Shown here in pieces: positions 42,588 through 51,626 of a stretch of DNA of 64,000 nt. The notes beneath the pieces are model-generated. The model did no database searches. It worked only from the letters and a program-made list of their open reading frames with translations, and was not told the DNA's origin. The position numbers and the translations under genes were made by a program. The stretch comes from Bacteroides faecis MAJ27. GTDB taxonomy: Bacteria > Bacteroidota > Bacteroidia > Bacteroidales > Bacteroidaceae. The DNA is taken from contig NZ_FNNN01000016.1 in NCBI RefSeq assembly GCF_900106755.1, forward strand, positions 62,001 to 126,000, read 5' to 3'. Numbering within the stretch: the first letter of the stretch is position 1; each line of letters opens with the position of its first letter.

Positions 42588-43811
42588 ATGAATGCCAGAT
42601 GGTCTCTATATATAATCTGCTTGCTGCTGCTCTCGGCAGTTGGCAACGAATTAGACGCTCAGACAGTAGTGAAGCCTGTCGGACAGCAGAATGAAAGTAC
42701 CAGACATGCCCTCATCCATCAGATCGGTTTTGACGTTCGTCCGGGCTATGTAGCTCCGACAAACAGTTTCCTCGAAGGCGATAATGCACAACGGCAGAAA
42801 ATTGACCGGTCACTTTCCCTGCATTTGAAGTATGCTTTCCAGTTCAGCAAAGATTCCTATTTGGGGAGGTTGTATCCTCATGCTTATCAGGGGATCGGTG
42901 TTTCGCATAATACATTTTATAATTCCGCAGAACTGGGAAATCCGGTGGCGGTATATGCTTTTCAAGGGGCACCTATTGTACGGCTTTCATCCCGTTTATC
43001 GTTGGATTATGAGTGGAATTTCGGTGCTTCTTTCGGTTGGAAACAATATGACGAACACAGCAATTGGTACAATGATGCCATCGGTTCTAAAATCAATGCA
43101 TATATCAATCTGGGTTTTATGCTGAACTGGCAGTTTCATCCGCAGTGGAGGCTGGCGGCGGGTGTGGACTTTACGCATTTCTCCAATGGCAATACACATT
43201 ATCCTAATGGAGGCCTTAATACTATCGGAGGAAGAATCGGTGTTGTACGTACCTTTGGTGCCGAAGATGAGGCATCCGGGGCAATTGCTCCCAAGCGCCT
43301 TTATATCAAGCCGCATGTCAGCTATGACTTGTTGGTATATGGAGCTACTCGCAAAAGAGGGTTCGTGAAAGAAGGTATACCGACTTTGGTTCCCGGTTCG
43401 TTTGGTATTGTAGGGCTTAACTTCGCTCCGATGTACAATTTCAATAACTACTTCCGGGCGGGGCTTTCCGCAGATGCGCAATTTGACGAGAGTGCCAATA
43501 TTAAGGATTATAAACTAGTAGGAACTTATGGGGATGATATAAAGTTTCATCGTCCCCCTTTCCGCGAACAATTTGCAGTGGGGGTGTCTCTTCGGGCAGA
43601 ATTGGTAATGCCCATTTTCTCAATCAATGTCGGTATCGGACGAAACCTGATCTACAGTGGCGATGATACGGAAGGTTTTTATCAGATTTTGGCTCTCAAA
43701 ACTTATGTTACCCGTCATTTATTTCTACATGTGGGATATCAGTTGAGCAAGTTTAAAGACCCCAATAATCTGATGTTAGGAATTGGATATAGATTTCATG
43801 ATAGACGATGA
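42588..43811 (+). CDS. PagL-like acyloxyacyl hydrolase / lipid A deacylase family protein
   Basis: 407 residues, longer than PagL of Pseudomonas. Signal peptide (ends ELDAQ). The second quarter contains the PagL-type signature, DFTHFSNGNTHYPNGGLN (~205-222), with the His-Ser pair used for catalysis in the family. Flanking strands and the final GYQLSKFKDPNNLMLGIGYRF suggest an outer-membrane barrel. A lipid A-modifying role is family-based inference. Co-transcribed with the upstream lipoprotein. Confidence 0.8.
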   Translation: MNARWSLYIICLLLLSAVGNELDAQTVVKPVGQQNESTRHALIHQIGFDVRPGYVAPTNSFLEGDNAQRQKIDRSLSLHLKYAFQFSKDSYLGRLYPHAYQGIGVSHNTFYNSAELGNPVAVYAFQGAPIVRLSSRLSLDYEWNFGASFGWKQYDEHSNWYNDAIGSKINAYINLGFMLNWQFHPQWRLAAGVDFTHFSNGNTHYPNGGLNTIGGRIGVVRTFGAEDEASGAIAPKRLYIKPHVSYDLLVYGATRKRGFVKEGIPTLVPGSFGIVGLNFAPMYNFNNYFRAGLSADAQFDESANIKDYKLVGTYGDDIKFHRPPFREQFAVGVSLRAELVMPIFSINVGIGRNLIYSGDDTEGFYQILALKTYVTRHLFLHVGYQLSKFKDPNNLMLGIGYRFHDRR

Positions 43812-43857
43812 ATGGATAACTATTTCATATATTATGGGATAGTTTCTCATGCCAATT

Positions 43858-44334
43858 CTAATTCTCAATTTCAAAAGTGACATCGTTCACACTTGTATCT
43901 GTTGCTCTTATATCATTATAATGAGCTTCAACAATAGATGGACGGGCATTCTTGAATTGATACTTTATTTTGATTGTATCTTTTTCTTTGCGGATTTCTT
44001 CAGGATATTGGATTTCTAAAATATACTCTTGTTCATAATTACCCTTGTTTTTGATACAGGCTTCCCATTCTCTAACTTGTATATTGAGACAGTTGTAATA
44101 TGTAAGATAGGATATGTCAGTAATTTGAGTGTCCTTGTTAATGGGGCTTAGCAGGTTCACTGTAATCTGATTTATTTTATCTTTGTTTTCCTGCAAAGGT
44201 GAACTTCCGTCTTCATTGATAAGTTTCACTTTACAATTAAAAATAAATGGCGGTGTATCAGTGTTCTCTTTGCAGCCAATTAAAATGAAAAGTGTGAATA
44301 GAACATATAATAGTTTAGTTTTATGCAGTCTCAT
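43858..44334 (-). CDS. Small lipoprotein, unknown function
   Basis: 158 residues. Signal with lipobox FILIGC (Cys ~21), then a hydrophilic beta-rich domain. No family recognised. Last member of a run of small same-strand lipoprotein genes downstream of the C10 protease. Like its neighbours it is noticeably AT-rich. It converges on the PagL-like gene with 46 bases between stops. Confidence 0.72.
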   Translation of the reverse strand: MRLHKTKLLYVLFTLFILIGCKENTDTPPFIFNCKVKLINEDGSSPLQENKDKINQITVNLLSPINKDTQITDISYLTYYNCLNIQVREWEACIKNKGNYEQEYILEIQYPEEIRKEKDTIKIKYQFKNARPSIVEAHYNDIRATDTSVNDVTFEIEN

Positions 44335-44430
44335 ATCTTTCTAATTAATGGTTTCTTTATGTAGATGAATATCTGTCGACATTCTGTTATTTATGATTAT
44401 GCAATATTACAATAAAAAAAGAATAATCTA

Positions 44431-44459
44431 ATAAAGGAGTGATAAACAGCTATCACTCC
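44431..44459 (-). terminator. Terminator after the DUF4377-like gene
   Basis: GGAGTGATA (44436-44444) pairs with TATCACTCC (44451-44459). On the minus strand it is followed by TTTATT. It suggests that the gene at 43858 is transcribed separately or by readthrough. Confidence 0.6.
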
Positions 44460-44515
44460 CTACTGTTCATTCATAGAGGAATTATTTTGATATAACCAGT
44501 TTTCTAATCAGCGTC

Positions 44516-44884
44516 TTAAACTTTCTCCTTACTTAAGACTTCCAATAGATAATAATAATATCCCAATAGATCTTGTACAGGTTCGCCTTGATTCTTGTTC
44601 ACAGCTTTGACTTTAATCACGAACTCATATCCTTCTTCATACTCATCTTCAAAACCTTTGATTGTTTCGATGACGTATGTCTTGTTGCTTTCATCCGTAA
44701 CAACATAGCCTAATATATCGGTGGTAATACCATGTCCCGGTGCAACATAATAATCTCTATAAGCTGCGACTTTTAGGATCATGGTTTTATATTCTTCTTT
44801 TTGCTTCTCATCGTCATTACAAGAATAAAAGCATAAACCTATAATGATTAAAAGTACAAAAGCATTATATATCTTGTTTGTCAT
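44516..44884 (-). CDS. Small lipoprotein resembling DUF4377
   Basis: 122 residues. Lipobox FYSC (Cys ~22). The mature part shows a DUF4377-like pattern: KVAAYRDYY...GVT, YVIETIKGFEDEYEEGYEFVIKVKAV and a final YYYLLEVLSKEKV. DUF4377 domains are small OB-like envelope modules of unknown role. AT-rich like its neighbours. About 125 bases downstream of the BACON-like lipoprotein gene. Confidence 0.72.
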   Translation of the reverse strand: MTNKIYNAFVLLIIIGLCFYSCNDDEKQKEEYKTMILKVAAYRDYYVAPGHGITTDILGYVVTDESNKTYVIETIKGFEDEYEEGYEFVIKVKAVNKNQGEPVQDLLGYYYYLLEVLSKEKV

Positions 44885-45010
44885 ATTGAGATGAAGGTAA
44901 AGATTCTATCATCATTTCCAAATTCATTGGGAATATGTTTATTTACTCCTTTTATCCTCTAAGTGAATACTCTTCGTATACAACTGTATAATACTCATTC
45001 ATCAAAACTT

Positions 45011-45433
45011 TTAGTATCTAGAATGTTTCATGATATTGATATCAGGTAGCTGTATAACAGTTATAGCATGATATGTATTTACATATCTGCATATAAATTT
45101 TATGTTTCTTTTTTTTCCTGTTGTATTCTCTAGTAGGCAAATTGTTACTTTCTTTCCATCGATTTTAAAAGAAAAAAAATCAAAATCAAATTTATCAGGT
45201 GGGAAGCTCTGATTTTTATCTTTAATATATTCTGGACTATATTCTTTAATAATAATTCCATCAAGTATTAACTGATCAATCTTCCATTCATCTTTATTGG
45301 ATGTGAATATTTTCCTGCCTCCTTCTTTGGGGCATTCCCAACTATAGTTAGAGAAAGCGAATTCATTGGAATCGGTATTATTACAAGCGCTCATGATCAT
45401 ATAAAGGACAGCTATGATTAATTTATATTTCAT
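45011..45433 (-). CDS. BACON-like lipoprotein next to the C10 protease
   Basis: 140 residues from ATG 45433; ATG 45442 is also possible. Lipobox MIMSAC (Cys ~17). The mature domain reads like one BACON/Ig-like sandwich: CPKEGGRKIFTSNKDEWKI, then VTICLLENTTGKKRNIKF and a final AITVIQLPD. The start touches the stop of the protease gene (TAA 45437-45435), so the two are translationally coupled. By analogy with C10 protease loci in Bacteroides and streptococci, a small coupled partner could be an inhibitor or targeting subunit; this is inference. Confidence 0.75.
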   Translation of the reverse strand: MKYKLIIAVLYMIMSACNNTDSNEFAFSNYSWECPKEGGRKIFTSNKDEWKIDQLILDGIIIKEYSPEYIKDKNQSFPPDKFDFDFFSFKIDGKKVTICLLENTTGKKRNIKFICRYVNTYHAITVIQLPDINIMKHSRY

Positions 45434-45434
45434 T

Positions 45435-46718
45435 TTATTCATTTTTTGTTTGCCATACACTAAATGCTTTCATTTGATATGGAAAGGTTCTAGATGTGCC
45501 TTCCCATCTCAAATCCTGATCATAATTATCCGATTGTGGTATATAAAGATAATAGCCATTATAACTTTCCCCCCATCCATAATTGATATGGAAATATCTC
45601 TTTACATATTTAGTTGCATCTATACATGTGCCACAAGCCCCAGTAGTAAATATAAAGCGTAATGCATCTATTAGCATTGAATGCCCTTCATCATTACTAT
45701 TTCTAGCAGATAACCATACTATACCATTTTTCTGTACTAAAGTATTTTCAATAGTTTCATTAAAAGGGGATCTTTCATATTTAAGATAACCTTGGGATAA
45801 AAGGCATACGGCTTTTACTGCATCTTCTGTATTTGCGCTACTACTAGGACCATATTTCATTCCTACTGCTAGTCCAATCTCATGTATTAAGTTTGCTACA
45901 TCGGTTTCTTCATCGCTTCCGGCAATAAACTGATTGTCATGTTTGATTTCGCTTAGCCGGTCCCATGATGTTATTAATGTGTAGTAATAAAAGGTAGTTT
46001 TTGAACGGTCCCATAAGCATAATAGGGCTTGTGCTGCTGCAACTGCAACGCATCCTGCTGCAGAGCGTACTTTGTCTCCATTGCTGTTGGTGTATAAAGG
46101 ACAAACATTATTGAATGGAGCGAATTGATGCCAACAAACTGGACACCTAGGTTCCATAGTAAACATTTCTTTTCCTCCGACTATATCTGAATCTGCTCTA
46201 GTTAATGCGTTTAGTGTTTTCCAATCTTCATTTATTGACGTATTATATTTTATAGAATACTTAATATCCGCTATTGCATTACTTAGAATAGCTACTAATC
46301 CACCGGGTATGTTACTGTTTATTAGATCAGCATTGTTAAGCTCTACAGTTCCATCTGCAATGCCATATAACGATTTGGCACGCTTGTCAGCCGCAACAAA
46401 AGCGGTATTGCCATTAGATAACTCTACTATATAAAGAATGTCATTTACATCTATATCAGAGTCATTACCAATGCTCCGCGTCTTGCTTTTAGTCAATGAA
46501 GTTATCTTTTTTATACTAACAAAATTCTCTACCCTTGTAGGAGAGAGAGAAGAGACTCCATAAAACTCATCAATAGTTGATTGAATGTCTTCTTCATTAA
46601 CTTTGAATTCAGGGTTCGTACTACTTGTTTCAGGTAGGCTTTCACTGTCAATCATATCAAAATTCTCTTGACATGACATCATTGTAAACAATGATACGAT
46701 AATTAATAGTTTTCTCAT
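45435..46718 (-). CDS. C10 family cysteine protease (streptopain-like), lipoprotein
   Basis: 427 residues. Lipoprotein signal (Cys16, TMMSC). A pro-domain (~30-200) precedes the catalytic domain. The nucleophile is in RSAAGCVAVAAAQ (Cys ~222), the catalytic His in GHSMLIDAL (~346), and HINYGWG is the conserved Asn/Trp region. All catalytic parts are present, so it should be an active secreted or surface protease once the pro-domain is removed. Relatives include Bfp of B. fragilis and Btp of B. thetaiotaomicron. It lies in a cluster of small lipoproteins with a DUF3244 gene just upstream. Confidence 0.93.
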   Translation of the reverse strand: MRKLLIIVSLFTMMSCQENFDMIDSESLPETSSTNPEFKVNEEDIQSTIDEFYGVSSLSPTRVENFVSIKKITSLTKSKTRSIGNDSDIDVNDILYIVELSNGNTAFVAADKRAKSLYGIADGTVELNNADLINSNIPGGLVAILSNAIADIKYSIKYNTSINEDWKTLNALTRADSDIVGGKEMFTMEPRCPVCWHQFAPFNNVCPLYTNSNGDKVRSAAGCVAVAAAQALLCLWDRSKTTFYYYTLITSWDRLSEIKHDNQFIAGSDEETDVANLIHEIGLAVGMKYGPSSSANTEDAVKAVCLLSQGYLKYERSPFNETIENTLVQKNGIVWLSARNSNDEGHSMLIDALRFIFTTGACGTCIDATKYVKRYFHINYGWGESYNGYYLYIPQSDNYDQDLRWEGTSRTFPYQMKAFSVWQTKNE

Positions 46719-46763
46719 GGCATAATTTTTAGTTAATATTATTTTATGAGTTGATATTGTAAT

Positions 46764-47138
46764 CTATTCGATTTCAAACTCTCCAATGAAAGTCACATCT
46801 TTTTCTATATAAAATAGCTCATATTGATCGGCTTTGAAACCATCTAAATCTATTTTATAGATTTCCTGCTTATCAGGAATCACCATATCTTGAAATACGA
46901 TGTTTCCATTCTTGTCTTTAACTTGGAAGGTGACTGGCTCGTTCGATTTTTCAAAGAACTGCACTTCGATGTTATTACCTTCGAGAGTGGCTTCTATGGG
47001 TATGAAAGCAATATCTTTCTTAAGGTGCTCCCATATTTTTAGTTGTATATACTTGCCTCTGTGGCTTGATAAACAATTGGCCTCCATTGTCATGAATGAA
47101 AGGGCAATTAATAATAATGTGATACTTAGCTTTCTCAT
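46764..47138 (-). CDS. DUF3244 family secreted protein
   Basis: 124 residues from ATG 47138; the frame is open further upstream but that part reads through the promoter. Signal peptide (MRKLSITLLLIALSFMTMEA), then a beta-sandwich with IEATLEGNNIEVQFFEKSNEPVTFQVKD and a closing GEFEIE, as in DUF3244. In Bacteroidales these small proteins are often found beside C10 proteases and TPR regulators, as here. 45 bases upstream of the protease, so co-transcribed. Confidence 0.8.
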   Translation of the reverse strand: MRKLSITLLLIALSFMTMEANCLSSHRGKYIQLKIWEHLKKDIAFIPIEATLEGNNIEVQFFEKSNEPVTFQVKDKNGNIVFQDMVIPDKQEIYKIDLDGFKADQYELFYIEKDVTFIGEFEIE

Positions 47139-47156
47139 ATCTTTAAATGTTTTCTG

Positions 47157-47164
47157 CAAAGTTA
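47157..47164 (-). promoter_or_regulatory. -7 element (TAACTTTG) of the DUF3244-protease operon
   Basis: Perfect TAnnTTTG on the minus strand, 18 bases before the DUF3244 ATG. Confidence 0.6.
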
Positions 47165-47295
47165 TGAAAAATGAGAGACAAAATCTGAGAAATACTAGTT
47201 TTGATATGGACAAGCGGATGTTGATAATCAATGACTTACGGCTTTGATCTGTACTGTGAACATGACATTGGTAATATCTCTATAAAATATGGATA

Positions 47296-48987
47296 TTAAT
47301 GCATATTCTTAATCAAATATTCGTATAATGAAAAATTAGTTGGTAGTGTGATATTTAGTTTCTGTTTAAGTCTGGAACGCTTTCTACTTACGGAATTGGT
47401 GGCAATATTTAATAGTTTTGCTTCTGTATTGGTATCGAATCCCAAAAGATACAAACAGCAATATTGAAAATCTTCTTCCGGTAAGTTCGGACCTAAGCTA
47501 TATATATAATTATAAAGTTCAGGATATATGGTCGTTATTTCATTTGTAATGGCTTTCCATCGTTCTTCAGTTATGAGCGATTTATCATTTCCCGGTATGT
47601 TTTGATTGCCCAATTTTGTTAGTTCTTTGTATAGAGGTGAATCTACTAGTAGTTTATTCTGTAGTTTTCTATAATTGGCTGATAAACGAATGATGTCTTC
47701 TTGCAGCTGATCATAATTTTCATCTTTTTCTTTGAGGTTGTTTAATATAATTCTTTTCTTTTCCAGTTTAAGCTTATGATTATATAAATCTGTTTTTATG
47801 TTACTCAATTCAGCCTGTTGATTTTGTATTTTTTCTTTCGCTCTTTTTCGAAATAGCAGATATCCCATTATCGTGAATAGCAGAGCTGAAGTGCAGATGA
47901 TTAAAACGATGATATAACTTTGTTCTTTGTTTTTTAGGTCAATGACTTCTTTCTTTATTTTTAGGTTGTTATACTTGGTTTCTATATCCAGTATTTTGGA
48001 CTGACTGTCCGCATACATTAAGGAATCTACTATTTCTGTGTATTCTTCTAAATTTGTAAGTGCTTCTTTATAATTTCCTTCTGACTTATAGATTTGATAA
48101 TATAAATTTTTGATGCTATATGTATAGTCAAGATTATCTTGTGGAATTCTTTGCAGAAGTTCTTTGGCTTGCTTTAAAGAGTCAGATGCGATATATAAGC
48201 CAATTAGTGCTATGTAATTTGGCATTTTTTCTCTTCCTTCCAGTGCTTTATAAAAGAACTTTTTGGCTTTGTCGTATTTGTCTTGCATTACATAGATGTT
48301 GCCCAGGGTGTTTTCGATTGAAGCTTTTACATCTTTATCCTCTGAAGTCTCGGCTATAGAATTTGCCATAAACAGAATTTCGAGGGCACGGGGTATCGAA
48401 TCAATACATGCGTATTCGCGCCCTATATCTCTTAGGGCACAAGCGTAGCTATCAGTGTTATTTTCTTTTTTGAAATAGTCGGCAGCCATTTCGTATTTTT
48501 CGATAGCTTCTGTCCGCATGGCTTTCTCTCTATATAAATCGCCCATATAGCTGTATGTATATCCAACTAAATTATATAGCTTATTCTTATTACCAATCTC
48601 TAACGCATTAGTATATATAGACATCGCCTTGTCATAATCCCCATCATTTGCATGGGAACGTCCCAAATAAATTAAGGTTTGTACCTGTTCTTCAGGTTTG
48701 CCGTAGGATGAATACCAAGCATTAGCCCGCTCGAATTGATAAGATGGCAATAGGGTATTAAAGATTTCGTCAGTGACTTTACCCGATAGCATGCACCAGC
48801 GTGCAAAAGTCTTGTCATCTAGTTTTTCCGGAGATGGTATATTTTCCAGTAAGATTGAAGCACTGTCTGGGTTTACTTCTATAATTCTCTCTACTTCATC
48901 GAGTCGTTTGTCCAAAGCGGATTGCTGTTTGCTGCATCCTACTAATAAGAATGTAGATAGGATAGTTATCAATGTACTGCTTTTCAT
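47296..48987 (-). CDS. Membrane-anchored TPR protein with cytoplasmic HTH-like domain, putative regulator
   Basis: 563 residues from ATG 48987. A lipobox-like N-terminus (FLLVGC, Cys18) is followed by about seven TPR-type repeats (~60-340), one membrane helix (~360-383, IIVLIICTSALLFTIMGYLLF), a long coiled coil (~390-460) and a C-terminal domain with EAKLLNIATNSVSRKRSRLKQKLN, which resembles a LuxR-type recognition helix. The layout is a periplasmic sensor coupled to a cytoplasmic DNA-binding domain, known from many Bacteroides genes. It is upstream of and on the same strand as the DUF3244-protease cluster, which it may control. Confidence 0.85.
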   Translation of the reverse strand: MKSSTLITILSTFLLVGCSKQQSALDKRLDEVERIIEVNPDSASILLENIPSPEKLDDKTFARWCMLSGKVTDEIFNTLLPSYQFERANAWYSSYGKPEEQVQTLIYLGRSHANDGDYDKAMSIYTNALEIGNKNKLYNLVGYTYSYMGDLYREKAMRTEAIEKYEMAADYFKKENNTDSYACALRDIGREYACIDSIPRALEILFMANSIAETSEDKDVKASIENTLGNIYVMQDKYDKAKKFFYKALEGREKMPNYIALIGLYIASDSLKQAKELLQRIPQDNLDYTYSIKNLYYQIYKSEGNYKEALTNLEEYTEIVDSLMYADSQSKILDIETKYNNLKIKKEVIDLKNKEQSYIIVLIICTSALLFTIMGYLLFRKRAKEKIQNQQAELSNIKTDLYNHKLKLEKKRIILNNLKEKDENYDQLQEDIIRLSANYRKLQNKLLVDSPLYKELTKLGNQNIPGNDKSLITEERWKAITNEITTIYPELYNYIYSLGPNLPEEDFQYCCLYLLGFDTNTEAKLLNIATNSVSRKRSRLKQKLNITLPTNFSLYEYLIKNMH

Positions 48988-49077
48988 CTGTTTGTCGTAA
49001 TTTAGTTCGTTGTAGATGCTCCTCAAAAAGTATGTTTTGCCTGTTGTCAAAGCAGGTATATTACCTTCATATTGTTG

Positions 49078-49085
49078 CAAAAGTA
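49078..49085 (-). promoter_or_regulatory. -7 element (TACTTTTG) of the TPR regulator gene
   Basis: Perfect TAnnTTTG on the minus strand, giving a leader of about 85 bases. It rules out the longer open frame as the true start. Confidence 0.6.
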
Positions 49086-49294
49086 GGTATTTAATTTATA
49101 TAATGCTATTTATTACGTCTTTATTCCTGTAATTTGATGTAAAATTGGTGGTTTTATAAATTAAGTAACTTCAGATAAGGGCAACGATTGGTTGTCCTTA
49201 TCTTGTTTTATGGTAAAGAAGTTATTGTTTGCCATTCTTTTAGATGCAAATGATCCTATGTTCTCTTGTCTTTCAACTGGTATTATCATATTAT

Positions 49295-49414
49295 CTAACC
49301 GATATCTTCATCGTCCAACCCGGGTGATGTAATCATCGCACTTGGGTGAACTGATCGTGTCACAATAGTAGACAGTTCATTCCACCCGGGTGGAACGATG
49401 AAGATGTCGGTTAG
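49295..49414. repeat. 120-bp palindromic element, MITE-like
   Basis: CTAACCGATATCTTCATCG... from 49295 is matched at the other end by its complement (ending GTCGGTTAG at 49414), about 32 bases per arm with few mismatches. Inside is a second, nested pair of CACTTGGGTGAACTG and CAGTTCATTCCACCC motifs. No gene. Part of the gene-free stretch 49086-49751. Confidence 0.85.
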
Positions 49415-49559
49415 AAAACATGCAGATATAGGTATCAAAAGAGAAGGCTATAGGCAGTATAATATATAAAGAACCAGTCAATTAAACTCAGAATAGCGGT
49501 ACATAACCGGAGTGTTGGTAATGAATAAATCGTAAACCCGTGAGAAATGAATTGAAACT

Positions 49560-49664
49560 GAATGAGAGATACCCCTAAAAACAATGAGAGATACGTGAAA
49601 AATAACTATTTTAACGAAGAAAAGAGTGAGAGATACCTGTTTGAAAAGGATCTCTCACTCTTTA
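49560..49664. terminator. 14-bp perfect hairpin with upstream TGAGAGATAC direct repeats
   Basis: AAAGAGTGAGAGAT (49622-49635) pairs perfectly with ATCTCTCACTCTTT (49651-49664), a likely bidirectional terminator 88 bases after yqeY. Two further copies of AATGAGAGATAC lie at 49560 and 49582, so the motif appears three times as a direct repeat before the hairpin. Confidence 0.6.
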
Positions 49665-49751
49665 TGTTGCTGATTATCTACGGCTTATCTCAAAAGGAAT
49701 GAGACCGTGAGACTAAAAAGTATTTTTAGTTTCCAGAGGAGTGGTGAAGGG

Positions 49752-50201
49752 TTATCCCAACAGCTCTTTTACTTTCGCAGAAATAGCACGGCCTTCTGCA
49801 AGTCCTGCCAACTTCTTGGAAGCTACTCCCATCACTTTACCCATATCTTTTCCGCTGGTTGCGCCTGTCTCTGCAATGATTTCTTTCAATGCAGCTTCCA
49901 GTTCTTCAGCAGTCATTTGTTTGGGCAAATAAGCTTCCATTACGGCAACCTGTGCAAGTTCTCCGTCAGCCAAATCCTGACGTCCCTGTCCGATATAGAT
50001 TTCGGCAGAGTCCTTACCTTGTTTCACCAGTTTCTGAATGATTTTCAAGGCTGCTTCGTCTGTCAGTGTATCGTTAGCTCCCGGAGCTGTTTTAGCTTCG
50101 ATGAAGAATTTCTTTACGTTTCTTAAAGTCTCCAAGGCAACTTTATCTTTTGCCTTCATTGCGTTTTTAATGTCTTCGCTGACTTTGTCAAATAAATCCA
50201 T
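49752..50201 (-). CDS. GatB/YqeY domain protein
   Basis: 149 residues, helical, with the YqeY pattern: FDKVSEDIKNAMKAKDKVALETLRNV at the start and TGATSGKDMGKVMGVASKKL (~110-130). YqeY is a free-standing version of the tRNA-binding tail of the GatB amidotransferase subunit; its own role is not settled. It ends the dcw transcript, 100 bases after ftsZ. The gap contains AATTTA/ATTTACA heptad repeats. Confidence 0.92.
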   Translation of the reverse strand: MDLFDKVSEDIKNAMKAKDKVALETLRNVKKFFIEAKTAPGANDTLTDEAALKIIQKLVKQGKDSAEIYIGQGRQDLADGELAQVAVMEAYLPKQMTAEELEAALKEIIAETGATSGKDMGKVMGVASKKLAGLAEGRAISAKVKELLG

Positions 50202-50301
50202 AATGATATTTACAATTTAATTATTTACAATCTACAAAAGCAGAGGAAGAACCAAACAGTATGAATCTTACATTCTTCATTCTTAGTTCTTCATTCTTCA
50301 T

Positions 50302-51609
50302 TTAAAAAGTGATTACACCGTCATTGTCCGTTGCCTCTTCCATGGCAACTTCCTCTTCGAGAGCCGCTTTTGTTTTAATCTTCAACAGCTTCGTTTTATC
50401 GCGCGTGTAAGTAGGAGATTCCTCTATCATGGCGATGATGTCGTCGTTGTCCAAATCTTCGGTATTGAAGATGTAGATATGACGGCGGCTGCGCAAGCTC
50501 TTCTTTCCGATACCGGCGCTTTCACCGTATGCTTTGCGGATACGTTCTTTGTTCTTCTCCTTCTCTTCTTCAAGCTGCAGCTGGCGTTCTTCTTCCTCCT
50601 GGCTGCGTGCTTCGTGGAGTGTGTCCATACCCGGCACGTCTTCTACACCAAAACCGGTTGCCAGTACGGTGATCTTCACTTTGGTATCCAGAGAATTGTC
50701 TACTGCGACACCCCAGATAACTTCTACTCCTTCGCGGAACTTGCTCATGAACTCGTGTATCTCGTTCATCTCTTCCATCATCAGTTCGGATGTGGGGCAG
50801 AAGGACACATTCAACATTACCTTTTTGGCGTTGAAGATGTCGTTGTTGTTCAGCAACGGAGAGTGCAGGGCATCGTCGATTGCTTTAGTGACACGGTTTT
50901 CTCCTTCTCCGAATCCGGTACTCATAATGGCTACACCACCATCTTTCAGGATGGTCTTCACATCGGCAAAGTCCAGATTCACCGTACCACGCATGGTGAT
51001 AATCTCGGCGATACTTTTTGCTGCGATGGAAAGCGTGTCATCAGCTTTGCCGAAAGCATTCATGAAGGTAAGGTCGGCATATATTTCGCGCAGGCGTTCG
51101 TTGTTGATGACCAGCAAGGCATCTACGTGCTGGGCGATACGTTCGACGCCGTCCAGTGCCTGAATGATTTTCTTTTCTCCTTCGAAAATAAATGGAATGG
51201 TGACAATACCTACTGTCAGAATATCCATCTCCTTCGCAATGCGGGCGATGACAGGGGCGGCTCCGGTTCCGGTTCCTCCTCCCATTCCGGCAGTGATGAA
51301 TACCATCTTGGTGCCGTCGTTCAACTGTTCTTTGATATCGTCAATACTTTCTTCGGCGGCGTCGCGTGCCCGTTCGGGACGGTTGCCGGCTCCAAGTCCT
51401 TGTGTGATGCTACGGCCCAGTTGCAGTTTCACCGGAACGGGTGACTCGGCTAATGCCTGGTTGTCCGTGTTGCAGAGAACGAACGTTACGTCATGTATGC
51501 CTTCCCGGTACATGTGGTTCACAGCGTTACCGCCACCGCCACCTACACCAATCACTTTGATGATCTTAGGTGAGTCGGTCGGGAAATCGAATTGTACTAT
51601 CTCGTCCAT
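50302..51609 (-). CDS. ftsZ: Cell division protein FtsZ
   Basis: 435 residues. Tubulin-type GTPase: GVGGGGGNAVNHM (~22-34), the signature GGGTGTGAAPVIA (~110-122) and the T7 loop NLDFADVKTIL (~210). The C-terminal linker (~330-420) is charged and long. The last residues do not show the E. coli-type DIPAFLRK peptide; a DDIIAMIEESPTYTR segment near 385 may take its role. It forms the cytokinetic ring. 17 bases after ftsA. Confidence 0.98.
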   Translation of the reverse strand: MDEIVQFDFPTDSPKIIKVIGVGGGGGNAVNHMYREGIHDVTFVLCNTDNQALAESPVPVKLQLGRSITQGLGAGNRPERARDAAEESIDDIKEQLNDGTKMVFITAGMGGGTGTGAAPVIARIAKEMDILTVGIVTIPFIFEGEKKIIQALDGVERIAQHVDALLVINNERLREIYADLTFMNAFGKADDTLSIAAKSIAEIITMRGTVNLDFADVKTILKDGGVAIMSTGFGEGENRVTKAIDDALHSPLLNNNDIFNAKKVMLNVSFCPTSELMMEEMNEIHEFMSKFREGVEVIWGVAVDNSLDTKVKITVLATGFGVEDVPGMDTLHEARSQEEEERQLQLEEEKEKNKERIRKAYGESAGIGKKSLRSRRHIYIFNTEDLDNDDIIAMIEESPTYTRDKTKLLKIKTKAALEEEVAMEEATDNDGVITF

Positions 51610-51626
51610 ATTATTGAATTTTGAAT

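Noticed and set aside
48988..49080. N-terminal extension of the TPR regulator
   Set aside because: A perfect -7 promoter box lies at 49085-49078, so most of this stretch is untranslated leader; the lipobox signal starts at 48987.
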